From JANQOH01 sp965201115 (GTDB taxonomy: Bacteria; Pseudomonadota; Alphaproteobacteria; UBA7887), in NCBI GenBank assembly GCA_965201115.1, contig OZ241745.1, positions 1,426,001 through 1,490,000 of the forward strand: a DNA stretch of 64,000 nt, given 5' to 3'. Shown here piece by piece: positions 45,042 to 53,818 of this stretch. The notes beneath the pieces were generated by a model, which worked only from the letters and a program-made list of their open reading frames with translations, did no database searches and had not been told where the DNA came from. Every line of letters begins with the position of its first letter. The first letter of the stretch is position 1. The translations under genes and the position numbers were made by a program.

Positions 45042-45062
45042 GGGGGGGGGGGGGGGGGGGGG
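45042..45062. repeat. Poly-G/C tract (21 bases) next to the lipoprotein promoter
   Basis: A run of 21 G on the plus strand (C when read towards the lipoprotein gene), just upstream of the predicted -35. Length changes could alter promoter strength by moving upstream activator or UP-like AT-rich sequence (CAATTAAATTTG) relative to the promoter. Confidence 0.9.
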
Positions 45063-45094
45063 CAAATTTAATTGCCTCAATCCGCGCCGAAGAC

Positions 45095-45215
45095 GCACTG
45101 CCCGGGACCGCGGGCGTCCCCGCCCGCACAACCGCAACCCCCGCGACCGCCGGCGAGCGGAGCGCGGCGCGCTTCCTGGGCGCCGCGGGCGTCCCGCCCG
45201 CACGTTTGCGCGCGG
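45095..45215. repeat. Dispersed hairpin repeats before ubiH-like gene
   Basis: Two elements (GCGGGCGTCCCCGCCCGCAC and GCGGGCGTCCCGCCCGCACG) in the divergent spacer between the lipoprotein and hydroxylase genes. Confidence 0.75.
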
Positions 45216-45251
45216 CGCGGCGCCGAACCGCCCCTGCTATCCTGCCCGGCG

Positions 45252-46451
45252 ATGAAAACTTCAAGCGAAGCCGCGGCGCGCCGCGAGCGAACGGCCGACA
45301 TACTCATTGTCGGCGGCGGGCCGGTGGGGCTGGCCGCGGCGTGTCTGCTGGCGCGGGCCGGGCTCGCGGTCGTCGTTGTCGATGCGCGGGCGCCGGAAAT
45401 CGCGCCGGCGGCGGATTTCGACGGGCGCGCCTCGGCCGTGGCTGCGGGCTCGGCGGCGATCCTCGAACGCGCCGGCATCTGGAAAGCGCTCGAAGCCGAG
45501 GCCGGGCCCATACGCCAGATCCGCGTCAGCGACGGCGATTCGCGGCTGTTCCTGCATTTCGACCGTGCCGCGCTCGGCGCCGGCCCGCTCGGCTACATGG
45601 TCGAAAACCGCCATCTGCTGCGCGCGCTGCGCGCGCGCGCCGCGGCGCTCCCCGATCTTGCCGTCCTGGCGCCGCGGCGCGTCGTGTCCGTCGCGCGCGA
45701 TTCCGCCGTGCGCGCCGCGCTCGACGACGGCTCCGCCGTGCGCGCGCGGCTTCTCATCGCCGCCGACGGCGCCGCCTCGCCCATGCGCGGCCATGCGGGC
45801 ATTCCCGCGCGGTGGCGCAACTACGGCCAGGCGGCCATCGTCTGCACCGTGGCGCATGAGCGCCCGCACCGCGGCATCGCGCAAGAGCGCTTCCTGCCCG
45901 CCGGGCCGTTCGCCATCCTGCCGCTTGCCCGCAACCGCGCCTCGCTCGTATGGACCGAGCGGCCCGAACTGGCGCGGGCGGCGATGGCGTTCGACGACCG
46001 GCGGTTTCTCGCCGAAATCGAGCGGCGCTTCACCGATTATCTCGGCGCGCTGACGCTTGCGGGGCCCCGCCGGCTCTATCCGGTGGCGCTCGTTCGCGCC
46101 GACCGCATGACGGACCGGCGCCTCGCCCTCGCGGGCGACGCCGCCCGCGCGATCCACCCCATCGCCGGCCAAGGCCTCAACCTCGGCCTGCGGGACGCCG
46201 CCGCGCTTGCCGATTGCGTCCTCGGCGCCGCGCGGCTCGGCCTCGACATCGGCGGCCGCGAGACCCTCCGCCGCTACGAACGGGCGCGGAGCGCGGACTC
46301 GCTGACCATGGCCGCCGCAACCGACGGGCTGAACCGCCTGTTCGCCGCCGCGCCCGCCGCGGTCGCCGCGGCGCGCCGCATCGGCCTCGCCGCCGTAAAC
46401 CGCGCCCCGCCGCTCAAACGCCTCCTCATGCGCCGCGCAATGGGCCTGTAG
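45252..46451 (+). CDS. UbiH/UbiF/VisC-family FAD monooxygenase
   Basis: A 399-residue flavoprotein hydroxylase of the ubiquinone-synthesis family. Seen: ILIVGGGPVGLAAACLLARA (FAD Rossmann motif), RASAVAAGSAAILERAGIW typical of UbiH-type proteins, LLIAADGAASPMR (DG motif) and LALAGDAARAIHPIAGQGLN (GD motif plus the ubiquinone-hydroxylase HPxAGQGxNxG signature). Which ring position it hydroxylates cannot be told. It stands alone, flanked by repeat clusters. Confidence 0.92.
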   Translation: MKTSSEAAARRERTADILIVGGGPVGLAAACLLARAGLAVVVVDARAPEIAPAADFDGRASAVAAGSAAILERAGIWKALEAEAGPIRQIRVSDGDSRLFLHFDRAALGAGPLGYMVENRHLLRALRARAAALPDLAVLAPRRVVSVARDSAVRAALDDGSAVRARLLIAADGAASPMRGHAGIPARWRNYGQAAIVCTVAHERPHRGIAQERFLPAGPFAILPLARNRASLVWTERPELARAAMAFDDRRFLAEIERRFTDYLGALTLAGPRRLYPVALVRADRMTDRRLALAGDAARAIHPIAGQGLNLGLRDAAALADCVLGAARLGLDIGGRETLRRYERARSADSLTMAAATDGLNRLFAAAPAAVAAARRIGLAAVNRAPPLKRLLMRRAMGL

Positions 46452-46469
46452 CCGCGGCTGCACTGTCGC

Positions 46470-47185
46470 GCCGAAGGCGCGGACTGCCCGTGTGCGCGGG
46501 CGTCCCCGCCCGCACGTCTCCACCCCGCCGAAGGCGGGGCCCGGGACCGCGGGCATCCTGCCCGCACGTCTCCGCGCGCCGCGGCATTACCGGGGAGGGC
46601 GCGGTCGTTGCGCCCTGCCTGCACGCCTCCACCCCGCCGAAGGCGGGGCCCGGGACCGCGGGCATCCTGCCCGCACGTCTCCGCGCGCCGCGGCATTACC
46701 GGGGAGGGCGCGGTCGTTGCGCCCTGCCTGCACGCCTCCACCCCGCCGAAGGCGGGGCCCGGGACCGCGGGCATCCTGCCCGCACGTCTCCGCGCGCCGC
46801 GGCGTTACCGGGGAGGGCGCGGTCATTGCCCCCCGCCCGAGCGCGCTTCCTGGGTGCGCGGGCATCCTGCCCGCACGTCTCCGCGCGCCGCGGCGTTACC
46901 GGGGAGGGCGCGGTCGTTGCCCCCCGCCCGAGCGCGCTTCCTGGGTGCGCGGGCGTTCCCGCCCGCACGTCTCCGCGCGCCGCGGCGTTACCGGGGAGGG
47001 CGCGGTCGTTGCCCCCCGCACGCACGCCTCCACCCCGCCGAAGGCGGGGCCCGGGTGCGCGGGCGTCCCCGCCCGCACGTTCGCGCGCGATGCAATGTCG
47101 GCAAGCAAGCGCGCGCACGTCGCCGCCGCGCCGGGCGCAAACATGCGGGCGGGCACGCCTGGCGCCCGGAAAGTCCGCGCCGCCG
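46470..47185. repeat. Tandem array of the double-hairpin repeat
   Basis: Three near-perfect units of 109 bases start at about 46522, 46631 and 46740, each containing the CCCCGCCGAAGGCGGGG and GCGGGCATCCTGCCCGC hairpins plus a GGCATTACCGGGGAGGGCG linker. Several shorter, diverged units follow to about 47185. No gene is seen. Unit length and lack of unique spacers argue against CRISPR. Confidence 0.9.
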
Positions 47186-47197
47186 ACCCGGAAAAGG

Positions 47198-48268
47198 TTA
47201 CCCCGCCGCCGCCCCATCGGCGCGCCGCCGCCGCGGCTTCCGGTTGAGCCCCGCGCGCAGCTCGGCGGGCGCCCACCCAAGCTGGCCGTGCCGCCCGTTG
47301 CCGCGGCGCACAATGGCCTCATCGGAAAACCGCCGGAAATCCGGCGCGTCCAGCCATATGCGCATCAGCAGGCGCCGGCGCTCCGGGTCCGGCTCCGACT
47401 TGTGCCCGGCGCGCCCGTGAAACACCGTGTAGTTGTTGCAGAACTGCGCGTCCCCCGCGCGGAACGGAAATTCGAGGCAGTCCGCGCGCGCCGTCTCGTC
47501 GATGAAATCGAACAGCCCGGTCTCGGCGGCGGAAAACTCGCGCCCCGCGCGCTCGGCGGCGGCGGATATCCAGTGCCGGTTGTATTGCGCCGAGACCGTC
47601 CCGCCCGCGCGGCTGAACAGCGGCACGCGGTATTCCGACGACGGCGCCTCGCCGGGCCCGTGCTCCTCCATGCGGTCCCACGGAAAACCGCGGTTCGCGA
47701 GGCCGACCCATTCGGGCCGCTTCTCGAGCAGCGCGTTATAGACATTGAGCGAACTCGCGACGCGGCTCGGCGGATCGTCCGGCGCCTGACGCACGCAAAG
47801 CAGCGACACGATGTCGGTCAAGTCGATATGCAGCGGCGCTTCGCGCGGAAACCCCACGCCCCGCGTTCCCTGGCTCGGGCGCAGCCGCCCCTCGGTGACG
47901 TAGTGGATAAGCCCCGCATCGCCGTTCTGCGTCAACCCGGTTCCCAGATGGGCGCAAAACCCCCAATACATGATCTCGAGGTCCTCGAGCGCCGCATCCT
48001 CGACGGGAAACCCGCGCAGCAGCGCAAAGCCGCGCCCGTCGCGCACTTCCGCCGCAATGCCCGACACCGCGGGCGCCAGCGACGGCAGCGGAAACCGTGC
48101 CGCGTCGATGTCGGCAACGCCCAGGCCCGCCGCCCGCGCCGCCGCCGCCGCGCGGCGCAGTTCGCCGCGTTGCGCATCGTCGAGGCGGTATTCCCAGCCC
48201 CTGTCGCGTTCGAGTTCGGCGCCGCGCCACGCGCTCGGGCCGGCTACCGGTCGGTTCGCCAACGCCAT
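47198..48268 (-). CDS. TauD/TfdA-family 2-oxoglutarate dioxygenase
   Basis: A 356-residue Fe(II)/2-oxoglutarate enzyme candidate. The facial triad is visible as HIDLTD (His and Asp) and the distal His in NYTVFHGRAGH, with an Arg soon after (RRRLLMRIW) for 2-oxoglutarate. GFALLRGFPV and the SLNVYNALLEKRPEW segment fit the TauD-like branch that includes gamma-butyrobetaine hydroxylase relatives. The substrate is unknown. The N-terminus overlaps the end of dnaQ by 25 bases. Confidence 0.88.
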   Translation of the reverse strand: MALANRPVAGPSAWRGAELERDRGWEYRLDDAQRGELRRAAAAARAAGLGVADIDAARFPLPSLAPAVSGIAAEVRDGRGFALLRGFPVEDAALEDLEIMYWGFCAHLGTGLTQNGDAGLIHYVTEGRLRPSQGTRGVGFPREAPLHIDLTDIVSLLCVRQAPDDPPSRVASSLNVYNALLEKRPEWVGLANRGFPWDRMEEHGPGEAPSSEYRVPLFSRAGGTVSAQYNRHWISAAAERAGREFSAAETGLFDFIDETARADCLEFPFRAGDAQFCNNYTVFHGRAGHKSEPDPERRRLLMRIWLDAPDFRRFSDEAIVRRGNGRHGQLGWAPAELRAGLNRKPRRRRADGAAAG

Positions 48269-48927
48269 ACCGGATCCTCCAGTGTGTCGATAAAAGCGTT
48301 ATGCGCCGCCAGTTCCTCCGCGGTCGGCTCGCTGACAAGCGGCGCGCGGCCGGCCCGCGCGGCCGCGGCGCCGGCCGCCGCCGCGGCGGCATTCGCCGCC
48401 AAAGACAGCGAAGCCTGCCGGCCGCCCACAAGCGCGACATAAACCTCCGACAGCAGCTCGGCGTCGAGCAGCGCGCCGTGCCGCTCGCGCATCGAGTTAT
48501 CGACGCCGAACCGCTTGCACAGCGCGTCGAGGCCGGCGGGCGCGCCGGGGAACTTGCGCCGCGCGATGGCTGCCGTATCGATGGCGCGCGCGGCGTCGAT
48601 GGGCGCGCGCCCCGCGCGCTCCAGCTCGGCGTTCACAAAGGCGATATCGAACGAAGCGTTATGCGCCACGATCGCCGAATCGCCGAGAAACTCCAGCAGC
48701 TCGTCGGCGATGTCCGCAAACAGCGGCTTCTCGGCCAGCATTTCCGCCGTGATGCCGTGAACGCGCGCGGCGTCTTCGGGTATCTCGCGCTCGGGCCGCA
48801 CATAGCGCTGGAACGTCGCCCCGGTCGGGAAGCGGTTTTCCAGCTCCACGCAGCCGATCTCGATAATCCGGTGACCGGCGGCCGGGTCGAGGCCCGTGGT
48901 TTCCGTATCGAGCGCGATCTCGCGCAT
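48244..48927 (-). CDS. dnaQ: DNA polymerase III epsilon subunit
   Basis: A 227-residue 3'-5' proofreading exonuclease. The DEDDh core is complete: REIALDTETTGLDP (Exo I), VAHNASFDIAFVN (Exo II) and RHGALLDAELLSEVYVAL (Exo III with His and Asp). The C-terminal Ala-rich linker and short tail would bind the alpha subunit. Part of the conserved gene group beside alphaproteobacterial origins. Confidence 0.96.
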   Translation of the reverse strand: MREIALDTETTGLDPAAGHRIIEIGCVELENRFPTGATFQRYVRPEREIPEDAARVHGITAEMLAEKPLFADIADELLEFLGDSAIVAHNASFDIAFVNAELERAGRAPIDAARAIDTAAIARRKFPGAPAGLDALCKRFGVDNSMRERHGALLDAELLSEVYVALVGGRQASLSLAANAAAAAAGAAAARAGRAPLVSEPTAEELAAHNAFIDTLEDPVWRWRTDR

Positions 48928-48935
48928 GGCGCCTT

Positions 48936-49568
48936 CTACCTCCCGCAGCGCCGCAGCGCCGCGAGTATCCCGCGCGCGGCGCGCAGGGCCGCGCGGCGGC
49001 CGAGCCCGGTCGGAACCACGAAATCCGCGCGCCGGCGTTTTTCCCGATCCGGCATCTGCCGCGCCAGTATCGCGTCGAATTTCTCGCGCGTCATGCCCGG
49101 GCGGCGCAGGGCGCGGCGGCGCTGAACGCAGGGCGGCGCGCTGACCGTCGCCACGCAATCGCAGCGCGCGTCGCCGCCGGTCTCGAAAAGCAGCGGTACG
49201 TCGAGCACCGCGACGCGCAGCCGCCGCGCAGCCGCCGCGCGCAGAAACCGCCCGCGCGCCTCTCCCACAAGCGGATGCAATATGCCTTCCAGCCGGCGCA
49301 GGGCGGCCGTATCGCCGAATACCCGCGCCCCCAGCACGTCGCGATCCACGGCGCCGCCGCGCGCCGCTTCGGGGAACGCCCGCGCCACCGCCGCAAACGC
49401 CCGCCCGCCCGGCGCAAGCGCGCGCCGCGCCTCGGCGTCGGCGTCGAACACCGGCGCGCCGAGCCGCCGGAACATGCGCGCCGTCTCGCTCTTGCCCATC
49501 GCTATCGACCCCGTCAGCCCGAGCAAAACCGGCCAACGCCGCCCCCGCCGCCGCCTGCGCCGCTTCAC
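48936..49568 (-). CDS. coaE: Dephospho-CoA kinase
   Basis: Last step of coenzyme A synthesis. P-loop GLTGSIAMGKSETARMF, then GAPVFDADAEARRAL, and VLDVPLLFETGGDARCD with the LLFE signature; the usual VVV after the Cys region is degenerate (CVATVSAPP). The GTG start gives 210 residues, with an Arg-rich leader before the P-loop; an internal start nearer WPVLLGLTGS is possible. Eight bases separate its stop from dnaQ. Confidence 0.93.
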   Translation of the reverse strand: MKRRRRRRGRRWPVLLGLTGSIAMGKSETARMFRRLGAPVFDADAEARRALAPGGRAFAAVARAFPEAARGGAVDRDVLGARVFGDTAALRRLEGILHPLVGEARGRFLRAAAARRLRVAVLDVPLLFETGGDARCDCVATVSAPPCVQRRRALRRPGMTREKFDAILARQMPDREKRRRADFVVPTGLGRRAALRAARGILAALRRCGR

Positions 49569-49599
49569 GAATCGCCCGCGCCGAAGACGCAAACTGCCT

Positions 49600-49690
49600 G
49601 GGACCGCGGGCATCCTGCCCGCACGTTTCCGCCGCGCCGAAAGCGCGGACTGCCTGGGTGCGCGGGCGTCCCCGCCCGCACGTTTCCACC
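49600..49690. repeat. Dispersed repeats between coaE and aroE
   Basis: Two direct copies ending GCCCGCACGTTTCC separate aroE from coaE. Nothing else is seen in this 200-base gap. Confidence 0.75.
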
Positions 49691-49767
49691 GCGCCGAAGC
49701 CCGTTATGAGAGACGGCCGCCACGCGCTTTCCCGCCAATGCCGCGCAGCAACGATCCGCCAACCGGG

Positions 49768-50625
49768 TCACCGCCGAAGGTCCGCGAGAACGAACGCCCG
49801 CAGCCCCGCATCCACCTCCGGGTCGGTCCCGAACCACGCCTTGAAGCCCGGCCGCGCCTGATGGAGGAGCATCCCCAGCCCGTCGACCGTCCGCGCCCCG
49901 CGCCGCCGCGCCGCGGCAAGCAGCGGCGTAACCAGCGGCGCATACACGATATCGGCTACCGTCGCGCCGGCGTCGAGCCGGTCGAGCGGCATGTCGAGCG
50001 CGGGCTTGCCCGTCATCCCTCCCGACGTTGCATTCGCGACCAGCCCCGCGCCGACTACGGCATCCGCCCGGTCCGCCCACGCCGCCGCCTTGCACGGCGC
50101 GCCGAACTCGCGGGCCAGCGCTTCCGCCCGCGCCCCGTTGCGGTTGCATATGCGGATTTCCGGGCAGCCGGCGTCGAGCAGCGCCGCCGCCACCGCCCGC
50201 GCCGCGCCCCCCGCGCCGAGCATGAGCGCCGGCGCCCCCCGCGCCGTCCAGCCGGGCGCGTCCTCGCGCAGGCTTTCGACAAACCCGTAGGCGTCGGTGT
50301 TGCTCCCGTGCAACGCCCCGTCGGCGCCGGCGACCACCGTGTTCACGGCGCCGATCCGCCGCGCCGCGGCGTCCGCCGTATCGCAGACGCGCAGCGCTTC
50401 CTCCTTGTGCGGAATCGTGACATTGGCGCCGGCGAAGCCCAGCGCCGGCAGCGCGCGCAGCGCCTCCGCCAACCGCCCCGGCGCAACCGCCATCGGCACA
50501 TAGGCGCCGTCTGTCGCGTAGCGGCGCAGCCAGTAGCCGTGCAGGCGCGGCGACCGCGAATGCGCCACTGGCCAGCCGATAATCCCCGCGACCTTCGCCG
50601 CGCCGCTCAAGATCGTCGGCGTCAT
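49768..50625 (-). CDS. aroE: Shikimate dehydrogenase
   Basis: A 285-residue NADPH enzyme that reduces 3-dehydroshikimate. Substrate site GWPVAHSRSPRLH (Ser pair) and ANVTIPHKEEAL (catalytic Lys), then GSNTDAYGF, LMLGAGGAARAVAAAL for NADPH, and DGLGMLLHQA near the end. Its ATG overlaps the maf stop. Confidence 0.96.
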   Translation of the reverse strand: MTPTILSGAAKVAGIIGWPVAHSRSPRLHGYWLRRYATDGAYVPMAVAPGRLAEALRALPALGFAGANVTIPHKEEALRVCDTADAAARRIGAVNTVVAGADGALHGSNTDAYGFVESLREDAPGWTARGAPALMLGAGGAARAVAAALLDAGCPEIRICNRNGARAEALAREFGAPCKAAAWADRADAVVGAGLVANATSGGMTGKPALDMPLDRLDAGATVADIVYAPLVTPLLAAARRRGARTVDGLGMLLHQARPGFKAWFGTDPEVDAGLRAFVLADLRR

Positions 50626-51221
50626 CGGCCCACCGCCCCGTGTTCGCGCAAAAACCCCAACAACGGCAAAAGCGGCAGGCCGAGAACGGCGAAATAATCC
50701 CCCTCGATGCGCGAGAACAACTGCACGCCCCGGTCCTCCATGCGATACGCCCCCACCGTACCCAGTATGTCCGCGCCGCATGCGGCGATATAGGCGTCGA
50801 GAAACCCGTCGGAAAACGGGCGCATGACGAGCCGCGACGTCTCGCCGTGCCGCCATATTGCGCTCCCGCCGAGCGCGATGCAGACCCCGGTCTCGAGCGT
50901 ATGGGCGCGGCCGCGCAGCTCCGCAAGGCGCGCCCGCGCGGCGCCGGCGTCTTCCGGCTTGCCGAGCCAGCGGTTGCCCAGCGTCAATATCTGATCCGCG
51001 CCGATGACCAGCGCCTCGGGGCGCCGCGCGGAAACCTTCGTCGCCTTCAGGGCCGCCAGCGCCGCGGCGGCTTCGGCCGCCGATGCGCCTTCCGCGCGCA
51101 TCGATTCGCGCACGCTGTCTTCGTCGATCCGCGCCGGCTCGGCGTCGAACGCCACCCCGGCGCTCCGCAGCAGCCGCGCCCGGATGGCGCTTTCCGACGC
51201 CAGCGCAACGCGCCGCGTCAC
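50622..51221 (-). CDS. maf: Maf-family nucleotide pyrophosphatase
   Basis: A 199-residue house-cleaning nucleoside triphosphate pyrophosphatase. Motifs: LASESAIRARLLRSAGV (a variant of ASxSxxRRxLL), VIGADQIL (usual ADT/ADQ), LGKPEDAGAARARL, and GAYRMEDRGVQLFSRIEGDY. The GTG start overlaps the ppsR stop. The coupled order ppsR-maf-aroE is conserved next to alphaproteobacterial origins. Confidence 0.93.
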   Translation of the reverse strand: MTRRVALASESAIRARLLRSAGVAFDAEPARIDEDSVRESMRAEGASAAEAAAALAALKATKVSARRPEALVIGADQILTLGNRWLGKPEDAGAARARLAELRGRAHTLETGVCIALGGSAIWRHGETSRLVMRPFSDGFLDAYIAACGADILGTVGAYRMEDRGVQLFSRIEGDYFAVLGLPLLPLLGFLREHGAVGR

Positions 51222-52045
51222 GCCGCGCCGCCTTCCCGCCGATCGCGCAGACATTGCAGGATTTCCGCCGCCGTCTCCTCGATCGAACGCCGCGAGACGT
51301 CGATGACCGGCCAGCCGCGGCGCGCGAACAAGCGGCGCGCCTCCATCGCCTCGGCGCGCACCGCGCGCGGATCGGCATACGGGTTGCCATGATCGTCCAG
51401 GCCGCGCAAACGGTTGCGGCGCAGCTGCACGATCCGGTCGGGGCTCGCGGTCAGCCCCACCGCCAGCGGCCCGGCGCGCGCGATACGATCCTCGGGAAAC
51501 GGCGCGCCGGCCACATAGGGCACATTCGCCGCCTTCACGCCGCGATTCGCCAAATACATGCAGGTCGGCGATTTCGAAACCCGCGATACGCCGACGACAA
51601 TGACGTCCGCGGCGCCGATCCCGTCGAGCGACTGCCCATCGTCGTGCGCCAACACAAACTGCATGGCGTCGATGCGGCGGTAGTATTCATCGTCGAGCAG
51701 GTGCTGGCGCCCCGGCGAATGGCCGCCCTCGGCGCCCAGCGCGCGGGCGAACTCCGCCATCGTCCGGCCCAGCACATCGATGCACGCCACCCCGAGATCG
51801 CGGCAGCCGCGCTCCAGCGCCGCGCTCAGATCGGGCTCGACCAGCGTATAGAGCACAATGCCGGGGTTGCGCCGGATCGCCCCCAGCACGCGGTCGATCT
51901 GCCCCGCCGTGCGCACCAGCGCCCAGCTGTGCTCCACGGGCTCCACGCGCTCGAACTGCGCCAGCGCCGCGCGCGCGACCGCGTTCGCCGTCTCGCCCGT
52001 CGAGTCCGAAATCAAATGCAGATGACATACCGGCACGCCGCCCAT
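51218..52045 (-). CDS. ppsR: Pyruvate-phosphate dikinase/PEP synthase regulatory protein (DUF299)
   Basis: A 275-residue bifunctional kinase/phosphorylase homologue. LHLISDSTGETANAVARA at the N-terminus, DDGQ and VVGVSRVSKSPTCMYLANRG with the P-loop-like GVSRxSKTPT motif, and GLTASPDRIVQLRRNR are characteristic. It corresponds to RP001 of Rickettsia, the gene that flanks oriC opposite hemE. The ATG at 52045 is used; a longer form would start with an Arg/Gly-rich tail. Confidence 0.93.
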   Translation of the reverse strand: MGGVPVCHLHLISDSTGETANAVARAALAQFERVEPVEHSWALVRTAGQIDRVLGAIRRNPGIVLYTLVEPDLSAALERGCRDLGVACIDVLGRTMAEFARALGAEGGHSPGRQHLLDDEYYRRIDAMQFVLAHDDGQSLDGIGAADVIVVGVSRVSKSPTCMYLANRGVKAANVPYVAGAPFPEDRIARAGPLAVGLTASPDRIVQLRRNRLRGLDDHGNPYADPRAVRAEAMEARRLFARRGWPVIDVSRRSIEETAAEILQCLRDRREGGAA

Positions 52046-52753
52046 ATTGCCCCCCAACCGCGCCCTCCGCCACCCGCCGCGCACCCGCGCCGCCGTGTGG
52101 ATACCCCGTGCATAACCGTGGACAGCCGCCCCCGCTTTCCACCCCGCCCCGCCTGCCCCGCGCCGCCGGCCCGCGCGCCCGCGCCCCTATCCCCCGTTTC
52201 CCCAACGCGCCCGCGAAGCCCCGCTGCCCCCCGAATCCACTGTTTCCGCAAGCGCCGCCCGCCGCCGCCGCCCGGGTCTTCCCCGCAATCCACATGACCA
52301 ACAACGTTTCCCGATTCCCAATTCTTCATATACGTTACGATGAGCCTCGGCCGCTTCTTGGGTGCGCGGGCGTCCCGCCCGCACGCTGGCGACCCGCGCA
52401 ACCCCGCCGAAGGCGGGGCCCGGGACCGCGGGCTTCCAGCCCGCACGTTCCCGCACAACGCGGCGCCGGCAGGAAAGCCCAGGCGCACAAGACGCCCGCC
52501 GCATTCTTCATATACGTTACGATGAGCCTCGGCCGCTTCCTGGGTGCGCGGGCGTCTCGCCCGCACGCTGGCGCCCCGCGCAACCCCGCCGAAGGCGGGG
52601 CCCGGGACCGCGGGCATCCTGCCCGCACGTTCCCGCACAACGCGGCGCCGGCAAGGAAGCCCAGGCGCACAAGACGCCCGCCGCTACCCGCGGTCCGCCG
52701 ATTGCGCCATACTGATGCGACCGCGCCGCCAACCCACCGCGCCGGAGGCCCAT
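52046..52753. other. Probable chromosomal replication origin region
   Basis: A 708-base spacer between divergent ppsR and hemE, the position of oriC in Caulobacter and Rickettsia. Two 8-of-9 matches to the DnaA box lie 11 bases apart on one strand: TGTGGATAC at 52096-52104 and CGTGCATAA at 52107-52115; a weaker CAATCCACA is near 52288. No CtrA full site (TTAA-N7-TTAA) is seen. The right half is a tandem duplication carrying dispersed repeats. The spacer's most AT-rich bits are the two copies of TTCATATACGTTACGATGA. Confidence 0.6.
52321..52684. repeat. 182-bp tandem duplication in the origin spacer
   Basis: Two direct units of 182 bases, each starting ATTCTTCATATACGTTACG and holding a double-hairpin repeat; they differ at a handful of positions, including GGGCTTCCAGCCC in the first against GGGCATCCTGCCC in the second, where both arms changed together and kept the stem. 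Confidence 0.88.
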
Positions 52754-53818
52754 GTGACGAATCGCGCGCCGGAGCCCGCCCCGTCCGGCAAGCTCCTGCT
52801 CCACGTTCTGGCCGGCTACCGGGTCCATCGCCCCCCCGTATGGCTCATGCGCCAGGCGGGCCGCTACCTGCCGGAATACCGCGCGCTGCGCGCCCGCGCG
52901 CGCGATTTCCTGGATTTCTGCTACCGCCCCGCGCTGGCGGCCGAGGCGGCGCTCCAGCCCGTCCGCCGCTTCGGCCTCCACGGCGCAATCGTCTTCTCCG
53001 ACATCCTGACCGTCCCCGACGCGCTCGGCGCGGCGGTGTCATTCACGGACGGCGAAGGACCGCAACTGGCCGCCCTCGAAACGCCCGCCAGCGCCGCGCG
53101 CCTGAAAATCGACGGCATGGAGGAGCGTCTCGCGCCGGTTTACGAAACGGTCGAGCGTGTCGCCGCCGAAGCGCCGAAAGGCGTCGCAACCATCGGTTTC
53201 GCCGGCGCGCCGTGGACCCTCGCGGCATACATGATCGAGGGCCGCGGCAGCCGCGAATTCCCGCGGCCCCGCCGCTGGATGCATGAAGACCCCGCGGGCT
53301 TCGCGGCGCTGTCGCAACTGCTCGAAACGGCGGTGGCGCGGCATCTCATCGCCCAGATACGCGCCGGCGCCGAGGCTGTGCAGCTGTTCGACAGTTGGGC
53401 CGGCGTCCTTCCGCCGGCGGAGTTCGGGCGCTGGTGCATCGAACCGGCCGCGCGCATCGCCGCCGAGGTCCGAGCAGCCTGCCCGGGCGCGCGCCTGATC
53501 GGCTTCCCGCGCGGCGCCGGCATGTCGCTCCGCGATTACGCCGCGCGCGCCGGCATGAACGCCGTAAGCCTCGACACCGCCGTGCCGCCCGCCGCCGCCG
53601 CATGCGCCGTGCCGCCCCGCATGGCCCTCCAGGGCAATCTGGACCCAATGCTCCTCGCGGTCGGCGGCCCCGCAATGGCGCGCGCCGTCGCGCGCCTGCG
53701 CGGCGCGCTCGGCGCATCGCCGTGGATATTCAACCTCGGCCACGGCGTCCTGCCCGAAACCCCGCCGGAAAACGTCGCGGCGCTGTGCGCAATGCTGCGC
53801 AACAAGGAAGGCGGGTGA
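52754..53818 (+). CDS. hemE: Uroporphyrinogen decarboxylase
   Basis: A 354-residue enzyme that converts uroporphyrinogen III to coproporphyrinogen III. Signatures PVWLMRQAGRYLPEYR and IGFAGAPWTLAAYMIEGRGS are present, with IVFSDILTVPDALG and FNLGHGVLPETPPENV. The GTG start has GGAGG five bases upstream. First gene of hemE-hemH-hemJ, transcribed away from the probable origin. Confidence 0.97.
   Translation: MTNRAPEPAPSGKLLLHVLAGYRVHRPPVWLMRQAGRYLPEYRALRARARDFLDFCYRPALAAEAALQPVRRFGLHGAIVFSDILTVPDALGAAVSFTDGEGPQLAALETPASAARLKIDGMEERLAPVYETVERVAAEAPKGVATIGFAGAPWTLAAYMIEGRGSREFPRPRRWMHEDPAGFAALSQLLETAVARHLIAQIRAGAEAVQLFDSWAGVLPPAEFGRWCIEPAARIAAEVRAACPGARLIGFPRGAGMSLRDYAARAGMNAVSLDTAVPPAAAACAVPPRMALQGNLDPMLLAVGGPAMARAVARLRGALGASPWIFNLGHGVLPETPPENVAALCAMLRNKEGG

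Noticed and set aside
46470..47090. Small Arg/Pro-rich proteins with RAGCPRSRAP or GILPARL repeats in spacers
   Set aside because: These are translations of the double-hairpin repeats in various frames and occur wherever the repeat does.
48244..49689. 481-codon frame joining coaE region and dnaQ
   Set aside because: The first ~250 codons are coaE read out of frame; dnaQ proper starts at the ATG at 48927.
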